A stretch of DNA of 64,000 nt from an uncultured Gammaproteobacteria bacterium (GCA_947259975.1 CAMYOD010000006.1:102482-166481), one strand, 5' to 3'. Shown: positions 8,710 through 19,279, numbered from the stretch's first letter. Program-made: numbers and translations. The notes: generated by a model not told the origin, from the sequence alone.

Positions 8710-10635
8710 TCAGTCCGAATCGTCTTCTGGCAGGTCGTGCCCTTCGTACAGCTCATCCACGATATGGGCGTATTTGCTCAGAATTTCCTTACGTCGCAAC
8801 TTGAGGGTGGGGGTGAGCATTTCGTTCTCGACGGTCCAGGGTTCGGCAATCACCTCGGCCTGGTAGACGTTCGCGTAGCCGGGAAAATCCTCCAGCTGCC
8901 TGGCGATGCGTTCGAGCATCAGGTTCTGCACGGTCTCATCTTGCGCGCTGTCTACGGCCTCCGCGCCAAGGCCCTGCGACGCTGCCAGCGTGCTCCATTC
9001 TTCCGGATTGAGTACCACGAGCGCACCCAGGTAGGGCTTGCCTTCGCCGACAATCATCACCTGCTGGAACAAGGGGTCCTCCGCCACCGCCATCTCAAGG
9101 TCGGCGGGCGGCACTTTCTCGCCGTTGGCGAGCACCAGTATCTCTTTCAGACGACCGGTAATATAGACATGCCCGTCGTCGAGCCGTGCCTGATCGCCGG
9201 TATGCAGCCAGCCGTCCCGGTCGATCGCCCGGTAGCTCGCCTTGTGATTGTTCCAATAACCCAGCATGACACCGGGGCTGCGTACCAATAGTTCGTTGTC
9301 TTCGCCGATGCGGACTTCCACGTCCTGCAACGGCAGACCGACGCTCTTCGGGTCATTGTCCTCCAGGGGATTTACGCTGATCACCGGACTGGATTCGGTA
9401 AGCCCATAACCCTGTTGCATGGGCAGGCCCAGCGCAAGAAATGTGCGCGCGACGGTGAATGACAAGGGCGCACCACCACAGACAATGCAGCGCAAGCGAC
9501 CGCCGAAGCGCTCGCGCACTTTACGGGCCACGAGTCGATCGAGGATCGGCCACAGCAATGGGGGCGTCGCGTCCGGGCCGCGACGTTGTTTGCGCTTGAA
9601 ATACTTCCAGCCGGTCGCGATCGCAAGGCGAAAGATCGCGCGGCTGACGAACGAACCTTCCTTCAATCGTGTCATCAGCTTCGCGTAGACCCGCTCAAAG
9701 ATGCGCGGTACCGAAATCAGGCCGGTGGGCCGTAGTGTGAGCATGTCTTCGGCAAGGTATGAGATGGAGCGCGCGTGCGCGACTGCGGCACCGGCCATCA
9801 TGGGCAGGTAATAGCCCACGGTGCGCTCGAAGGTGTGCGATAAGGGCAGAAACGACAAAAACAGATCATGCGGGTAAATCATGATGCTCTGCAGTCCACT
9901 GAAAGCGTTCCAGACGATATTGCGGTGGCTGAGCATCACGCCCTTTGGGCGCCCGGTGGTCCCGGAGGTGTAAACGATGGTCGCGAGTGCGTCGGGGTCA
10001 TTGTTGGTATTGATGAGGCGCGCTTCGGCCGGCAGCCAATCACCGATACAGTGATGCGGTAGCGGCTTGTCATCGCCGGGAATCGGTTCGAGTGTCACGA
10101 CCCGCAGCAACTCGTCGAGTTCCTCATGCGACTCACACAAAGCCTGCCACTGTTCCTCGCCCCGTATAAGCAGTAGGCGCACACCCGCATCCTGCAGGAT
10201 GAAAACAATATTGTCGGCGCGGTCGTTGTAATATAGTGGGACCACGACGAGGCCAAGGCCCAGCGCGGCCTGGTCGAACATCACCCACTCTTTGCAGTTG
10301 TGTAATAGCACGGCGACACGATCGCCTCGTTCGAGACCCTCCTTAATAAGTGCGGCCTGCCAGCGCGCGACTTCCGCCGCCATCTGTGACCAGGACAGAC
10401 TACGCCAGAGGCAGCTCTGCTCATCGAAATAGCGGTAGGCCGCGGTATCAGGGCTTCGCCGTACACGTTCCCTGAACAGCGCATCAAGTGTCGGCGCCTG
10501 TGCGATACTGATAACGTCCGCACCCACTGCATCGCCGGCAACCGCCATGGCTTGTGGACGTGACGGCACGCGACCGGCATCCTTGCGCTGCAGGGCCGGG
10601 CTCAAAGCGGTCGCGATATCAGGCAGTGATCTCAA
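8710..10635 (-). CDS. fadD: Long-chain acyl-CoA synthetase (AMP-binding)
   Basis: 'ATIVYTSGTTGRPKGVMLSHRN', 'GYGLTESSPVISVNP', 'DGWLHTGDQARLDDGHVYITGRLKEILVLANGEKVPP'. Start codon uncertain; overlaps the downstream end of fadJ by 4 bp. Confidence 0.9.
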   Translation of the reverse strand: MRSLPDIATALSPALQRKDAGRVPSRPQAMAVAGDAVGADVISIAQAPTLDALFRERVRRSPDTAAYRYFDEQSCLWRSLSWSQMAAEVARWQAALIKEGLERGDRVAVLLHNCKEWVMFDQAALGLGLVVVPLYYNDRADNIVFILQDAGVRLLLIRGEEQWQALCESHEELDELLRVVTLEPIPGDDKPLPHHCIGDWLPAEARLINTNNDPDALATIVYTSGTTGRPKGVMLSHRNIVWNAFSGLQSIMIYPHDLFLSFLPLSHTFERTVGYYLPMMAGAAVAHARSISYLAEDMLTLRPTGLISVPRIFERVYAKLMTRLKEGSFVSRAIFRLAIATGWKYFKRKQRRGPDATPPLLWPILDRLVARKVRERFGGRLRCIVCGGAPLSFTVARTFLALGLPMQQGYGLTESSPVISVNPLEDNDPKSVGLPLQDVEVRIGEDNELLVRSPGVMLGYWNNHKASYRAIDRDGWLHTGDQARLDDGHVYITGRLKEILVLANGEKVPPADLEMAVAEDPLFQQVMIVGEGKPYLGALVVLNPEEWSTLAASQGLGAEAVDSAQDETVQNLMLERIARQLEDFPGYANVYQAEVIAEPWTVENEMLTPTLKLRRKEILSKYAHIVDELYEGHDLPEDDSD

Positions 10636-12674
10636 AGAGTCTCCAATAGCCGGGTCCAGTGGTCGTCCGGCGTGAAGCGGGACCCGTGGCTGTCCGCCAG
10701 TTCGCGCAGGCGTGCTGCCAGCACGCCGGCGCCGATGTGGCCGATGTAGTGCATCGGCCCGCCACGAAAAGGTGCAAACCCCGTGCCGAAAATAATACCT
10801 GCGTCCAGGCGGTCCGCATCCGCCACCACGCCCTCGCGCAGGCAGGCCACGGCCTCGTTGAGCAGGCGCAGCATCAGGCGGTCGGTCAGATCCGTCGGCG
10901 CGCGATAATCCTTAGCGGTTTTCGGAATCTGCGCATCGCGGCCTTTGTATTCATAGAAGCCGCGTCCGCTTTTGCGCCCGATATCGCCGGACTCGACGAG
11001 TCCACGCAAGCGTGCCGGCACCGCGCCGCCGAAGTGCGTGCTGAGTTTCTCTGCCACCGACAGGCAGATATCGAGCCCCACGGTGTCGGCCAACAGTACC
11101 GGACCCATGGGCATGCCGAAGTCCACCGCGGCCTTGTCGATGACCGCCGCCGGCACACCTTCTTCCACCAGTGCCACGGCCTCCATCAAGTAGGGCATGA
11201 GTATGCGGTTCACGAGAAAGCCCGGTGCGCTCCTGACGGGTAACGGCAGGCGCCCAATCTGACGCGTAAAGGCGGCCCCCCGTCCTGCTTCCTCGCTGTT
11301 CGTGGCATCGCCGGCGACGATCTCCACCAACTGCATCTTTGCGACCGGGTTGAAGAAGTGCAGCCCTACCAGCCGCTCCGGTCGCTGCAGTGCCTGACCC
11401 AGTTCCTCGAGCGGGATACTCGACGTATTGGTCGCGAGTATGGCGTCGGCACGCATCTTGGGTTCGATATCACGGAACAGGCCCTGTTTTGCTTCCAGAT
11501 TCTCGACGATCGCCTCGATGACCACGTCGGCGCGCGGCAATCCTGCGCCGGCCAGGTCCGGCATGAGTCGATCCATGGCCGCCTGTACCAGGCGTGGTTG
11601 CTTCAAGCGCTTCTTGAACAACCCATTGGCACGTTGCATCGCCCTTGCCAGCTGTTGCGGATTGCGATCCTGCAGGCTGACATGCAATCCCTTGACGGCA
11701 CACCAGGATGCGATATCGCCGCCCATGACCCCGGCGCCGATCACATGCACGTGACCGAACCTGGGTGACGATTCGGTGTCCTCGCCTTTGCCCAGGGATT
11801 TCAGTGATTCCTGCAGAAAGAAAACCCGCACCAGGTTCTGCGCCGTGTCCCCGGTTATAAGGTTGGCCACGGAGCGGGCTTCGCCATCCAGCATGGCGGC
11901 GGCATCATCGGCATGCTCGCGCCACAAATCGATCAAGGCATAGGGCGCCGGATAATGCGCCGGCGGTGCCTTGGCCGCGACCTTATGCTTGAGAAACCGG
12001 GCCAGTGCTGCGCGCGCGAGACGGTGATTCGTTAACGCCTGCCAGCCCTTCGCTTGATGGGCCGCAGGCTTTTTGGCGATCAGGCTGCGTGCGGCGGTAT
12101 GCAGGTGACGCGCGGGTACCGCATGGTCGATGAGGCCGATCTTCTTGCCCGCGCGGGCGCTGATGGTGCGACCGGTGAGCATCAAATCCATGGCCGCCGG
12201 CGCGCCGAGCAAACGTGTGGCCCGCAGCGTGCCACCGAAACCGGGGTGTATACCGAGGCGAATCTCGGGCAGGCCGAGCCGGGTGGCCGGGTCTTCGTCC
12301 GCGACCCGGTAGCGGCAGGCCAGAGCAAGTTCCAGACCCCCGCCGAGACAAAAGCCATGAATCAGGGCAACAGTCGGAAACGGCAGCGCCGCCAGACGAT
12401 CAAACACACCCTGTCCGCGTCTGATCAACTGATGCGCATCCTCGGTGTCGCTCAGGTTGGTGAATTCCTTGACGTCAGCGCCGGCGATAAAGCCGTTTTT
12501 TTTGTCCGAGAGTATGACGAGGCCCGGCGGCGCGCCGGCGGCGATTTCCTGTAGCAGCTCGTCGAGTTCCGTGAGCACTTCGCCGGACAGAGTGTTGGTG
12601 CCGGTCGCCGCCTTATCGAAGTGTAACCAGACGATTCCGTCGGCGTCGGTTTCGCTTTTCCAATGCTGTGCCAT
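10632..12674 (-). CDS. fadJ: 3-hydroxyacyl-CoA dehydrogenase/enoyl-CoA hydratase (fatty acid oxidation alpha subunit)
   Basis: Crotonase 'GFCLGGGLELALACRYRVA' and HAD 'VIGAGVMGGDIASWCAVKG...ATNTSSIPLEELG..LVGLHFFNPVAKMQLVEIV'. Start taken at MAQHWKSETD. Confidence 0.93.
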   Translation of the reverse strand: MAQHWKSETDADGIVWLHFDKAATGTNTLSGEVLTELDELLQEIAAGAPPGLVILSDKKNGFIAGADVKEFTNLSDTEDAHQLIRRGQGVFDRLAALPFPTVALIHGFCLGGGLELALACRYRVADEDPATRLGLPEIRLGIHPGFGGTLRATRLLGAPAAMDLMLTGRTISARAGKKIGLIDHAVPARHLHTAARSLIAKKPAAHQAKGWQALTNHRLARAALARFLKHKVAAKAPPAHYPAPYALIDLWREHADDAAAMLDGEARSVANLITGDTAQNLVRVFFLQESLKSLGKGEDTESSPRFGHVHVIGAGVMGGDIASWCAVKGLHVSLQDRNPQQLARAMQRANGLFKKRLKQPRLVQAAMDRLMPDLAGAGLPRADVVIEAIVENLEAKQGLFRDIEPKMRADAILATNTSSIPLEELGQALQRPERLVGLHFFNPVAKMQLVEIVAGDATNSEEAGRGAAFTRQIGRLPLPVRSAPGFLVNRILMPYLMEAVALVEEGVPAAVIDKAAVDFGMPMGPVLLADTVGLDICLSVAEKLSTHFGGAVPARLRGLVESGDIGRKSGRGFYEYKGRDAQIPKTAKDYRAPTDLTDRLMLRLLNEAVACLREGVVADADRLDAGIIFGTGFAPFRGGPMHYIGHIGAGVLAARLRELADSHGSRFTPDDHWTRLLETL

Positions 12675-12685
12675 GATTGCCGTCC

Positions 12686-13978
12686 TCAGTCCGTGTCGCG
12701 CGCAACGAGCATGGCGCCGCCCTGACCGCCACCGATACATAAGGTAGCGATGCCTCGTTGCGCCTGGTTGCGGGCCAGCACATGCAGCAGATGTAAGACT
12801 ATTCGCGCGCCACTGGCGCCCACTGGGTGACCGAGACTCACGCCGCCACCGTCCACATTCAGGCGCGTGGGGTCGATATCGCCCAGCGGCCCGTCGAGGC
12901 CGAGTTCATCACGGCAATAGTCGCTGTCCTGCCATGCCGCCAGGCAGGCGAGCACCTGTGCGGCAAATGCCTCATTGATCTCCCAGTAGTCGATATCGCC
13001 CAGACCGAGACTGTGGCGCTGCAGGATCGGGGTACTGGCGTGTACCGGGCCGAGACCCATTTGCGCAGGATCGAGGCCGGCCCATTGCGCGTCGAGGATA
13101 CGCCCCATCACCGGCAATTGGTGACGTTGCACGGCATCTTCGCTGGCCAGGATCAGCCAGGCGCAGCCGTCGGTCACCTGGGCGCTGTTCCCGGCGGTTA
13201 CATGGCCAAACGAGCGATCGAAGACCGGTCGCAGTTTGGCGAGTTGTTCCAGACTCGATTCGCGGCGCAGACCGTCGTCGTGTTCAAAGGCGTTACCCTT
13301 GTGGTCGTAAAGATTCTCGATTTCATCCAGCCGGCCATTGTCCTGCGCTTGCGCGAGTCGCTGATGACTCTCGAGCGCGAAGCCATCCATCGTCGCGCGG
13401 CTGATGCCGAAGCGGTGCGCGAGGTTTTCCGCGGTTTGGCCCATGGACAAGCCGACGACGGGATCGCGCAGGCCGCGCAGCAGGCCGATGACCGGTTTCA
13501 GGTGACCCGGGCGCAGCCGGCCCAGCGTCTGCAGGCGCGCCGGCAGTGTCTTCGCACGTGCCCAGTCACTCAACCAGCCGACCATGGCAGCATTGAGCAG
13601 GACCGGCGCATGACTCATGGCTTCGGTGCCACCGGCGAGCACGAGGTCGGATTGACCGCTGGCAATATTGCGCGCCGCGCAGTCCAAAGACTGCATGCCC
13701 GAGGCGCAGTTGCGTTGCACGGTCCAGGCCGGCGTTTGCTTGCCGCAACCGAGCCGCAGTGACGCAACGCGTCCGATGTTGGCTTCGTCCGGTCCGGGGT
13801 TGACGCAACCGAGAATGACTTCATCAAAGTCGGTGGGCGAAAAGGGCTGGCGCGCGAGTAACGGCCGGCCGGCGGCCACGGCAAGATCGGAGGCGGCAAA
13901 CGGCCCCGGTTTGCCGCGCGCCTTGAGAAACGGTGTGCGACTGCCGTCGATAACGTAGACAGTTCTTCCGCTATACAT
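12686..13978 (-). CDS. fadI: Acetyl-CoA C-acyltransferase (thiolase)
   Basis: 'RNCASGMQSLDCAARNIASGQSDLVLAGGTEAMSHAPV', 'NEAFAAQVLACLAA', 'NVDGGGVSLGHPVGASGARIVLHLLH', 'LCIGGGQGGAML'. Confidence 0.95.
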   Translation of the reverse strand: MYSGRTVYVIDGSRTPFLKARGKPGPFAASDLAVAAGRPLLARQPFSPTDFDEVILGCVNPGPDEANIGRVASLRLGCGKQTPAWTVQRNCASGMQSLDCAARNIASGQSDLVLAGGTEAMSHAPVLLNAAMVGWLSDWARAKTLPARLQTLGRLRPGHLKPVIGLLRGLRDPVVGLSMGQTAENLAHRFGISRATMDGFALESHQRLAQAQDNGRLDEIENLYDHKGNAFEHDDGLRRESSLEQLAKLRPVFDRSFGHVTAGNSAQVTDGCAWLILASEDAVQRHQLPVMGRILDAQWAGLDPAQMGLGPVHASTPILQRHSLGLGDIDYWEINEAFAAQVLACLAAWQDSDYCRDELGLDGPLGDIDPTRLNVDGGGVSLGHPVGASGARIVLHLLHVLARNQAQRGIATLCIGGGQGGAMLVARDTD

Positions 13979-14095
13979 TTCGACCTCCTATCGTCAGGCC
14001 GTCGCGCGGCCGGGGTGTTCCATTATCCGTGTCCTGTCGGTAGACAAGGACATTGTGCGCGCTGCATTCAAACCTGAGCGCGCGCCGGGAGCAGG

Positions 14096-15001
14096 TTAGC
14101 GGGTGGAGACTTTTGAGCTTACGAGTGTCTCCGATGTCTCGACATGCTCTTGCCTATCTGTTTCGAGTTCATTGTCCGTCGCCGGCACATAACAGTCACC
14201 GTCATCGTCGCAGACCAATCCGTGGTCGCCCCAGGGTAACTGATGATACGCCGCCTGTTCGTTAAATGTCTGGTATGGGAATTTCAAGATATCGAAATAG
14301 GGCGAGATATCGAAGTCGCGAGGTGTAAACAATCGTGTATTCCGGTTATAGAGCTTGCGACGTCCCGTTTGGCTGTGCAAAACCACCGGCAGAATGGGGA
14401 AGCTCACCGATTGGAATGCCTCGGCCAGCAGGGTGGAACATACGGTGCGCGTCTCCGGCCCCGCATTATGTACAAACAGCGTCGAGCGAAAACGCCGCGG
14501 CAGGATACCGTAGGGGAACATAAAGCGTGCAAGATCGATGAGCTGACGCAAGTCATAGTCCGTACCCAGGTGCTCGACGACAAACGCGATCACACGCTGG
14601 CGATCCTGCAGCGTGATCCCGCCCGGCCGGCACAGTCGCACGCGATAGTTATGGTATTTGTCCAGCGGTGTGAGGATTGTGCCCTTGCCGAGAATGGCCT
14701 CGAGGACCAGTTGCCGATCCGGGGCGCAGCGGCTGAATTGTTCGACGCGCGCGCGGACCGCGGGTACGTCGATGTCCTGGGCGCGGCCGACGTAGACCGC
14801 CGAGTGGGACCAGGGGGTCTGGGTGACCGTCCTGATAATATTGCTGACCGGGCTGCGGCCTTCGACGAGCAGCACGTCGCAGGGGCGAATCTCATCGCCC
14901 AGCCGCTCAAAATCGCTGAGTGGCAGTCCGGGGGGGTCTGTCTCACGATTAAGCCGTTCGATGATCCGGTTGCGCAACCACTCGCTAAATCGGTTCAGCA
15001 C
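14096..15001 (-). CDS. YiiX/YebB-like NlpC/P60-superfamily (permuted papain-fold) hydrolase
   Basis: 'IRPCDVLLVEGRSPVSNIIRTVTQTPWSHSAVYVGRA' and 'TVCSTLLAEAFQSVSFPILP' match permuted NlpC/P60 His/Cys motifs. Confidence 0.75.
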   Translation of the reverse strand: MLNRFSEWLRNRIIERLNRETDPPGLPLSDFERLGDEIRPCDVLLVEGRSPVSNIIRTVTQTPWSHSAVYVGRAQDIDVPAVRARVEQFSRCAPDRQLVLEAILGKGTILTPLDKYHNYRVRLCRPGGITLQDRQRVIAFVVEHLGTDYDLRQLIDLARFMFPYGILPRRFRSTLFVHNAGPETRTVCSTLLAEAFQSVSFPILPVVLHSQTGRRKLYNRNTRLFTPRDFDISPYFDILKFPYQTFNEQAAYHQLPWGDHGLVCDDDGDCYVPATDNELETDRQEHVETSETLVSSKVSTR

Positions 15002-15146
15002 AGCGATAGCCTCGTATGTCCGGGTGTGGCGTAGGGACTTTGCGGCCCTTATTTAAGTATATATCCCCTTAGGCTTCCTGCCCCGGCGTTTGGTTCCAAA
15101 TGGCCCTGATTTGACTACAGTATTTGTACACCGCTAGGCTTGCCCC

Positions 15147-15347
15147 ATGGATATCGTTATCAACGGTGAGACCCGCGATCTGCCGGTCGGCGTAACCGTC
15201 TCCGAGCTGGTCAACGACCTTGGGTTCGGCGACAAACGCGTGGCTGTGGAGGTCAATCAGGAAATCGTGCCCCGTAGCGAGCATCCCGCATTTCAACTGC
15301 AGCCGGGCGACCGCGTCGAAGTGGTCGCCGCCATCGGCGGCGGTTAA
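15147..15347 (+). CDS. thiS: Sulfur carrier protein ThiS
   Basis: 66 aa beta-grasp protein ending in GG: 'LQPGDRVEVVAAIGGG'. Confidence 0.96.
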   Translation: MDIVINGETRDLPVGVTVSELVNDLGFGDKRVAVEVNQEIVPRSEHPAFQLQPGDRVEVVAAIGGG

Positions 15348-15401
15348 GCCTCTTCCGCGGTATAATCCGCGGCCCTGTTTCATCGACCCAGGATTTTGCG
15401 C

Positions 15402-16193
15402 ATGTCGAAGTCTGACTCCCCGCTGGTGATCGCGGGCCGCGAGTATCATTCCCGCCTTTTGGTAGGCACCGGAAAGTACAAGGACCTCGAGGAAACCCGT
15501 CTGGCGATTGAAGCCAGCGGTGCCGAGATTGTCACCGTGGCGATCCGCCGCACCAATATCGGCCAGTCGAAAGATGAGCCTAATCTCCTCGACGTAATTT
15601 CGCCCGACAAATACACCATCCTGCCGAATACCGCGGGATGTTATTCAGCCGACGACGCGGTGCGGACCTGTCGGTTGGCACGTGAACTGCTGGACGGCCA
15701 TGACCTGGTCAAGCTGGAGGTCCTGGGCGACGAGAAGACACTGTTTCCGAATATGCCGGAAACCGTCGTTGCCACCGAGACCCTCGTAAAAGACGGATTC
15801 AAGGTCATGGTCTACACCAATGACGATCCCATTATGGCCAAACAGCTGGCGGAAATGGGTTGTGTCGCGGTCATGCCATTGGCCGCGCCCATTGGCTCCG
15901 GGCTCGGCATACGCAACCCCTACAATATCCATTTCATCGTCGAAGAAGCGACGGTACCGATCCTGGTCGATGCGGGCGTGGGGACCGCCAGCGATGCCGC
16001 GATTGCCATGGAGCTTGGTTGCGACGGTGTGCTGATGAATACTGCGATCGCCGCAGCCGAAAATCCGATACTAATGGCGAGCGCGATGCGCAAGGCGATC
16101 GAAGCCGGCCGCGAGGCCTTCCTGGCCGGGCGCATGCCGCGCAAGCAATACGCCGCGGCGTCGTCGCCGACGGCGGGCACGTTCTTCAATTAA
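15402..16193 (+). CDS. thiG: Thiazole synthase
   Basis: '[14 protein letters not shown]'-like N-terminus, '[12 protein letters not shown]', '[21 protein letters not shown]', '[29 protein letters not shown]'. Confidence 0.97.
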   Translation: MSKSDSPLVIAGREYHSRLLVGTGKYKDLEETRLAIEASGAEIVTVAIRRTNIGQSKDEPNLLDVISPDKYTILPNTAGCYSADDAVRTCRLARELLDGHDLVKLEVLGDEKTLFPNMPETVVATETLVKDGFKVMVYTNDDPIMAKQLAEMGCVAVMPLAAPIGSGLGIRNPYNIHFIVEEATVPILVDAGVGTASDAAIAMELGCDGVLMNTAIAAAENPILMASAMRKAIEAGREAFLAGRMPRKQYAAASSPTAGTFFN

Positions 16194-16200
16194 GGATTGC

Positions 16201-16941
16201 GTGCAGGCCGCCGCATCGTGGACTGCGGTTAAGATCCTGATGACGACGCGGTCGACGAAGCCCGATACCGCACGACGCCCAATACGCAGCTTCGTACGGC
16301 GCGAGGGCCGTATGACCGCCGCGCAGCGCCAGGCACTGGACACCCTGTGGCCGAAATTCGGTGTCGCCGATGACACAGCTGAAATTGAATTCGAGACCTT
16401 GTTCGGGCGTGATGCGCCCACCATCGTCGAGATCGGCTTCGGTGACGGCGGTGCCTTGCTGGCCATGGCGCGCGCCGATCCCGCGATCAATTTCCTGGGG
16501 ATCGAGGTCTACCGGCCCGGCGTCGGCCGGCTGCTCATGCGACTCGAAGAAGACCGGCTCAATAACGTCAGGGTGGTGATCGGCGATGCTGTGGATGTTC
16601 TGACGCAGCGCATTGCGGACACCAGCCTGGACGCGGTGCACATCTTTTTTCCGGATCCCTGGCCGAAAAAGCGACATCACAAGCGGCGACTGTTGCAGGC
16701 TGGACTGGTTACGGTGCTTGCAAACAAGCTGCGTGCCGGCGGGCGATTGCACATCGCCACGGATTGGCAGGATTACGCGGACCACATCGTCGAGATGATG
16801 GACGCGCAGGCCGAGTTCGAAAATGTCGCCGGTGCGGATGTGTATTCACCGCGGCCGGACTATCGCCCCCTGACGAAATATGAAAAACGTGGCCAGCGTC
16901 TGGGCCACCGGGTGTACGATTTGATCTATCGCCGCCGTTAG
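16201..16941 (+). CDS. trmB: tRNA (guanine-N7-)-methyltransferase
   Basis: 'VEIGFGDGGALLAMARADPAINFLGIEVYRPGVGRLL', 'VHIFFPDPWPKKRHHKRRLLQ'. Start codon uncertain. Confidence 0.95.
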   Translation: MQAAASWTAVKILMTTRSTKPDTARRPIRSFVRREGRMTAAQRQALDTLWPKFGVADDTAEIEFETLFGRDAPTIVEIGFGDGGALLAMARADPAINFLGIEVYRPGVGRLLMRLEEDRLNNVRVVIGDAVDVLTQRIADTSLDAVHIFFPDPWPKKRHHKRRLLQAGLVTVLANKLRAGGRLHIATDWQDYADHIVEMMDAQAEFENVAGADVYSPRPDYRPLTKYEKRGQRLGHRVYDLIYRRR

Positions 16942-16976
16942 CGGGTGAAGGTCATCGCCGGGTTTGCGCCACGGTG

Positions 16977-17171
16977 TCATTCGTCGTCGCGGCGTAACGC
17001 CACTGACTCCAATTGGCCTTGTGCGGACACCCGGACCATGAATTCGATGGGACGACAGCACACGGCGCAATCCTCGATGTAGTTCTCCGTGCCCGCGGAC
17101 AGATCCAGGCGGGTTTCGAAGACCTCACCGCAATACGGACACTGCGCGCGATAGGCTTCAAGCATTTCCAT
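16977..17171 (-). CDS. CPXCG motif-containing cysteine-rich protein
   Basis: 'AQCPYCGEVFETRLDLSAGTENYIEDCAVCCRPIEF' zinc-ribbon-like motif. Confidence 0.85.
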   Translation of the reverse strand: MEMLEAYRAQCPYCGEVFETRLDLSAGTENYIEDCAVCCRPIEFMVRVSAQGQLESVALRRDDE

Positions 17172-17269
17172 AGTCAGCGACCGGTACGATTGATAGGCGA
17201 TGGTGTTGCATGCTGTGTGGGTGCGCCCTATGCTGACCCTGCCAGGGCCGTTAATATAGATAATCCATC

Positions 17270-18364
17270 TTGCGTTCCAACTACAATCAAGCCGCGCCGC
17301 ACTGGGACCACTTTTCCGACCAGCCCCACCGGCTTCCCGCCAGCGAGAAACAGCGTCTCGCCCCCGGCGCGCTCAGGGAGTACGTGCTGACCGCCGCCAC
17401 CGCCCTGCTCAAGCTGCCGGAAATTGCATGGCGTTATACCGTCATGCCACTGTCGCTCAGTCCTGTTTTGCCCAAGCACTTTGTTGGCCTCAGTATCTCC
17501 TACGACCCCCATTTCGGCGATGCTACCCGGGAGATGGTAACGGAACTCGGCGTCCGTGAGTTACTGCTGCGGGTACCGCTGTGGGATCTGCATCGCATCG
17601 ATGATTACGTTGCATTCGCCGAGCGGTTTCCGGATCAGCGATTTCTGATCAACGTCCTGCAGGATCGGGACAGTGTGTGTGATCCGGTACGCTGGCAGAC
17701 GGGTCTCGACGCCGTCTTCACCCGTTTCGGGCATATCAGCTCCGACTTTCAAATCGGCAACGCATCCAATCGCACCAAGTGGGGTTGCCGCCACAGCGGC
17801 GAGTATCTGCGTCTGCTCGAAATTGCCGAGGATGTGCGCCGGGAGCATCCGGGCATCAACCTGGTGGGCTCGTCGGTGATCGACTTCGAGCCCCTGTTCA
17901 CGTTACGTACCCTGATCAATCGGTGTGACTTTCAGTTGGACGCGGTGAGTTCATTACTTTACGTGAACCGGCGCGGCTCGCCCTACGGCCGCCAGTTGGG
18001 AATATTCGATTTGGCGCGCAAGCTGCGGCTCATTGCCGCGATTACAGCGGCCTCGAAGCGGGCGGCGCCGCGCCTGTGGGTGACCGAATTCAATTGGCCC
18101 TTGCTCGACACCAAACCGTACACACCCAATTCGGGACGTCCCGAAACCACCGTGGACGAGGCGACCCAGGCCCGATATCTGAAACAGTATTATCAGATCG
18201 CCGCCGCCAGCGGCCAGGTGGAACGGGTTTACTGGTGGCAGCTCATCGCGCCGGGCTATGGGTTGGTGGATTCCCGCGGTGGCCGGTTGCGCAAGCGCCC
18301 CAGCTATTACGCCTTTAAAGAGGTCCTCGACGGCGACCTGTTGCAGTCACCGATCCGGCCCTGA
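17270..18364 (+). CDS. Glycoside-hydrolase-like (TIM-barrel) conserved hypothetical protein
   Basis: 364 aa: 'HFVGLSISYDPHFGDATREMVTELGVRELLLRVPLWDL...FQIGNASNRTKWG...LWVTEFNWPL...RVYWWQLIAPGYGLVDSR'. Confidence 0.65.
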   Translation: MRSNYNQAAPHWDHFSDQPHRLPASEKQRLAPGALREYVLTAATALLKLPEIAWRYTVMPLSLSPVLPKHFVGLSISYDPHFGDATREMVTELGVRELLLRVPLWDLHRIDDYVAFAERFPDQRFLINVLQDRDSVCDPVRWQTGLDAVFTRFGHISSDFQIGNASNRTKWGCRHSGEYLRLLEIAEDVRREHPGINLVGSSVIDFEPLFTLRTLINRCDFQLDAVSSLLYVNRRGSPYGRQLGIFDLARKLRLIAAITAASKRAAPRLWVTEFNWPLLDTKPYTPNSGRPETTVDEATQARYLKQYYQIAAASGQVERVYWWQLIAPGYGLVDSRGGRLRKRPSYYAFKEVLDGDLLQSPIRP

Positions 18365-18383
18365 GGTCGCAACTCAGGCCAGC

Positions 18384-18584
18384 TTATTCGGGCACGACGT
18401 CGAAACGATCTTCGTCGCCGCCGCTGCCGGGCACGAAGGTCACGTCCATGCTGATGTGGTGGGCTGTATAAACAGTGGTGCGAACCAGCGCGCCCTTGCC
18501 GGGCATAAGTGCCTGTTCGCTCATGGTGCGAATCTTCGTGGTGTCATCGTAGGCGTCTTCAACGACTTCATATGAAAGTTTCAT
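18384..18584 (-). CDS. Small hypothetical protein
   Basis: 66 aa ORF with plausible start, in the gap between convergent genes. Confidence 0.5.
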   Translation of the reverse strand: MKLSYEVVEDAYDDTTKIRTMSEQALMPGKGALVRTTVYTAHHISMDVTFVPGSGGDEDRFDVVPE

Positions 18585-18622
18585 GGCGCGTTCCTTTATC
18601 CAGCGATCTGGATAGATAGTGG

Positions 18623-19279
18623 TTAACTGATCGACTTCACACCCTCGGGGCCGCCTAGCAGAAGAATGTCTGCCGGACGCCGGGCGAACAGCCCGTTGGT
18701 CACGACACCGGTAACGTGATCCAGCAGCTCCTCCATCTCTACTGGATTGAGAATCTCCAGATGATGAACATCGAGGATGACGTTGCCGTTGTCGGTGGTG
18801 AACCCTTCCCGCAGCACCGGCTCACCGCCCAGTTTCACCAGTTGCCGCGCGACGTAACTGCGGGCCATGGGGATGACCTCAACGGGCAGGGGGAAGGCGC
18901 CGAGCACGCTCACCAGCTTCGACTCGTCGGCGATACAGACGAATTTCTCGCTCGCCGCGGCGACGATTTTCTCGCGCGTCAATGCACCGCCACCGCCCTT
19001 CACCAGGTGCAGGTGCCGCGTGGCCTCGTCGGCGCCGTCCACGTACAGGGAGAGATCACCGGTCTGGTTCAGGTCGAGCACCGGAATACCGTGCTGCTTC
19101 AGCCGATCAGCGCTGGCCACCGAGCTGGCTACGGCGCCGTCGATCTTGCCCTTCATGCGGCCGAGGCCGTCGATGAAGTGGTTCGCGGTGGAACCGGTGC
19201 CCACGCCGATTACAGTGCCTGATTCGACGTACTCGAGCGCCGCCTCGGCGGCAGCCTGTTTCATTTCATCCGGGGTCAT
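18623..19279 (-). CDS. rpiA: Ribose-5-phosphate isomerase A
   Basis: '[18 protein letters not shown]', '[47 protein letters not shown]'. Start taken at MTPDEMKQ. Confidence 0.97.
   Translation of the reverse strand: MTPDEMKQAAAEAALEYVESGTVIGVGTGSTANHFIDGLGRMKGKIDGAVASSVASADRLKQHGIPVLDLNQTGDLSLYVDGADEATRHLHLVKGGGGALTREKIVAAASEKFVCIADESKLVSVLGAFPLPVEVIPMARSYVARQLVKLGGEPVLREGFTTDNGNVILDVHHLEILNPVEMEELLDHVTGVVTNGLFARRPADILLLGGPEGVKSIS

Noticed and set aside
12827-13762. 311-aa plus-strand ORF opposite fadI
   Set aside because: Shadow ORF; fadI motifs on the minus strand are unambiguous.
15000-15146. TPP riboswitch upstream of thiS
   Set aside because: Looked for the conserved THI-box core (CTGAGA...ACCTGATCTGG-like) and did not see it in this short leader.
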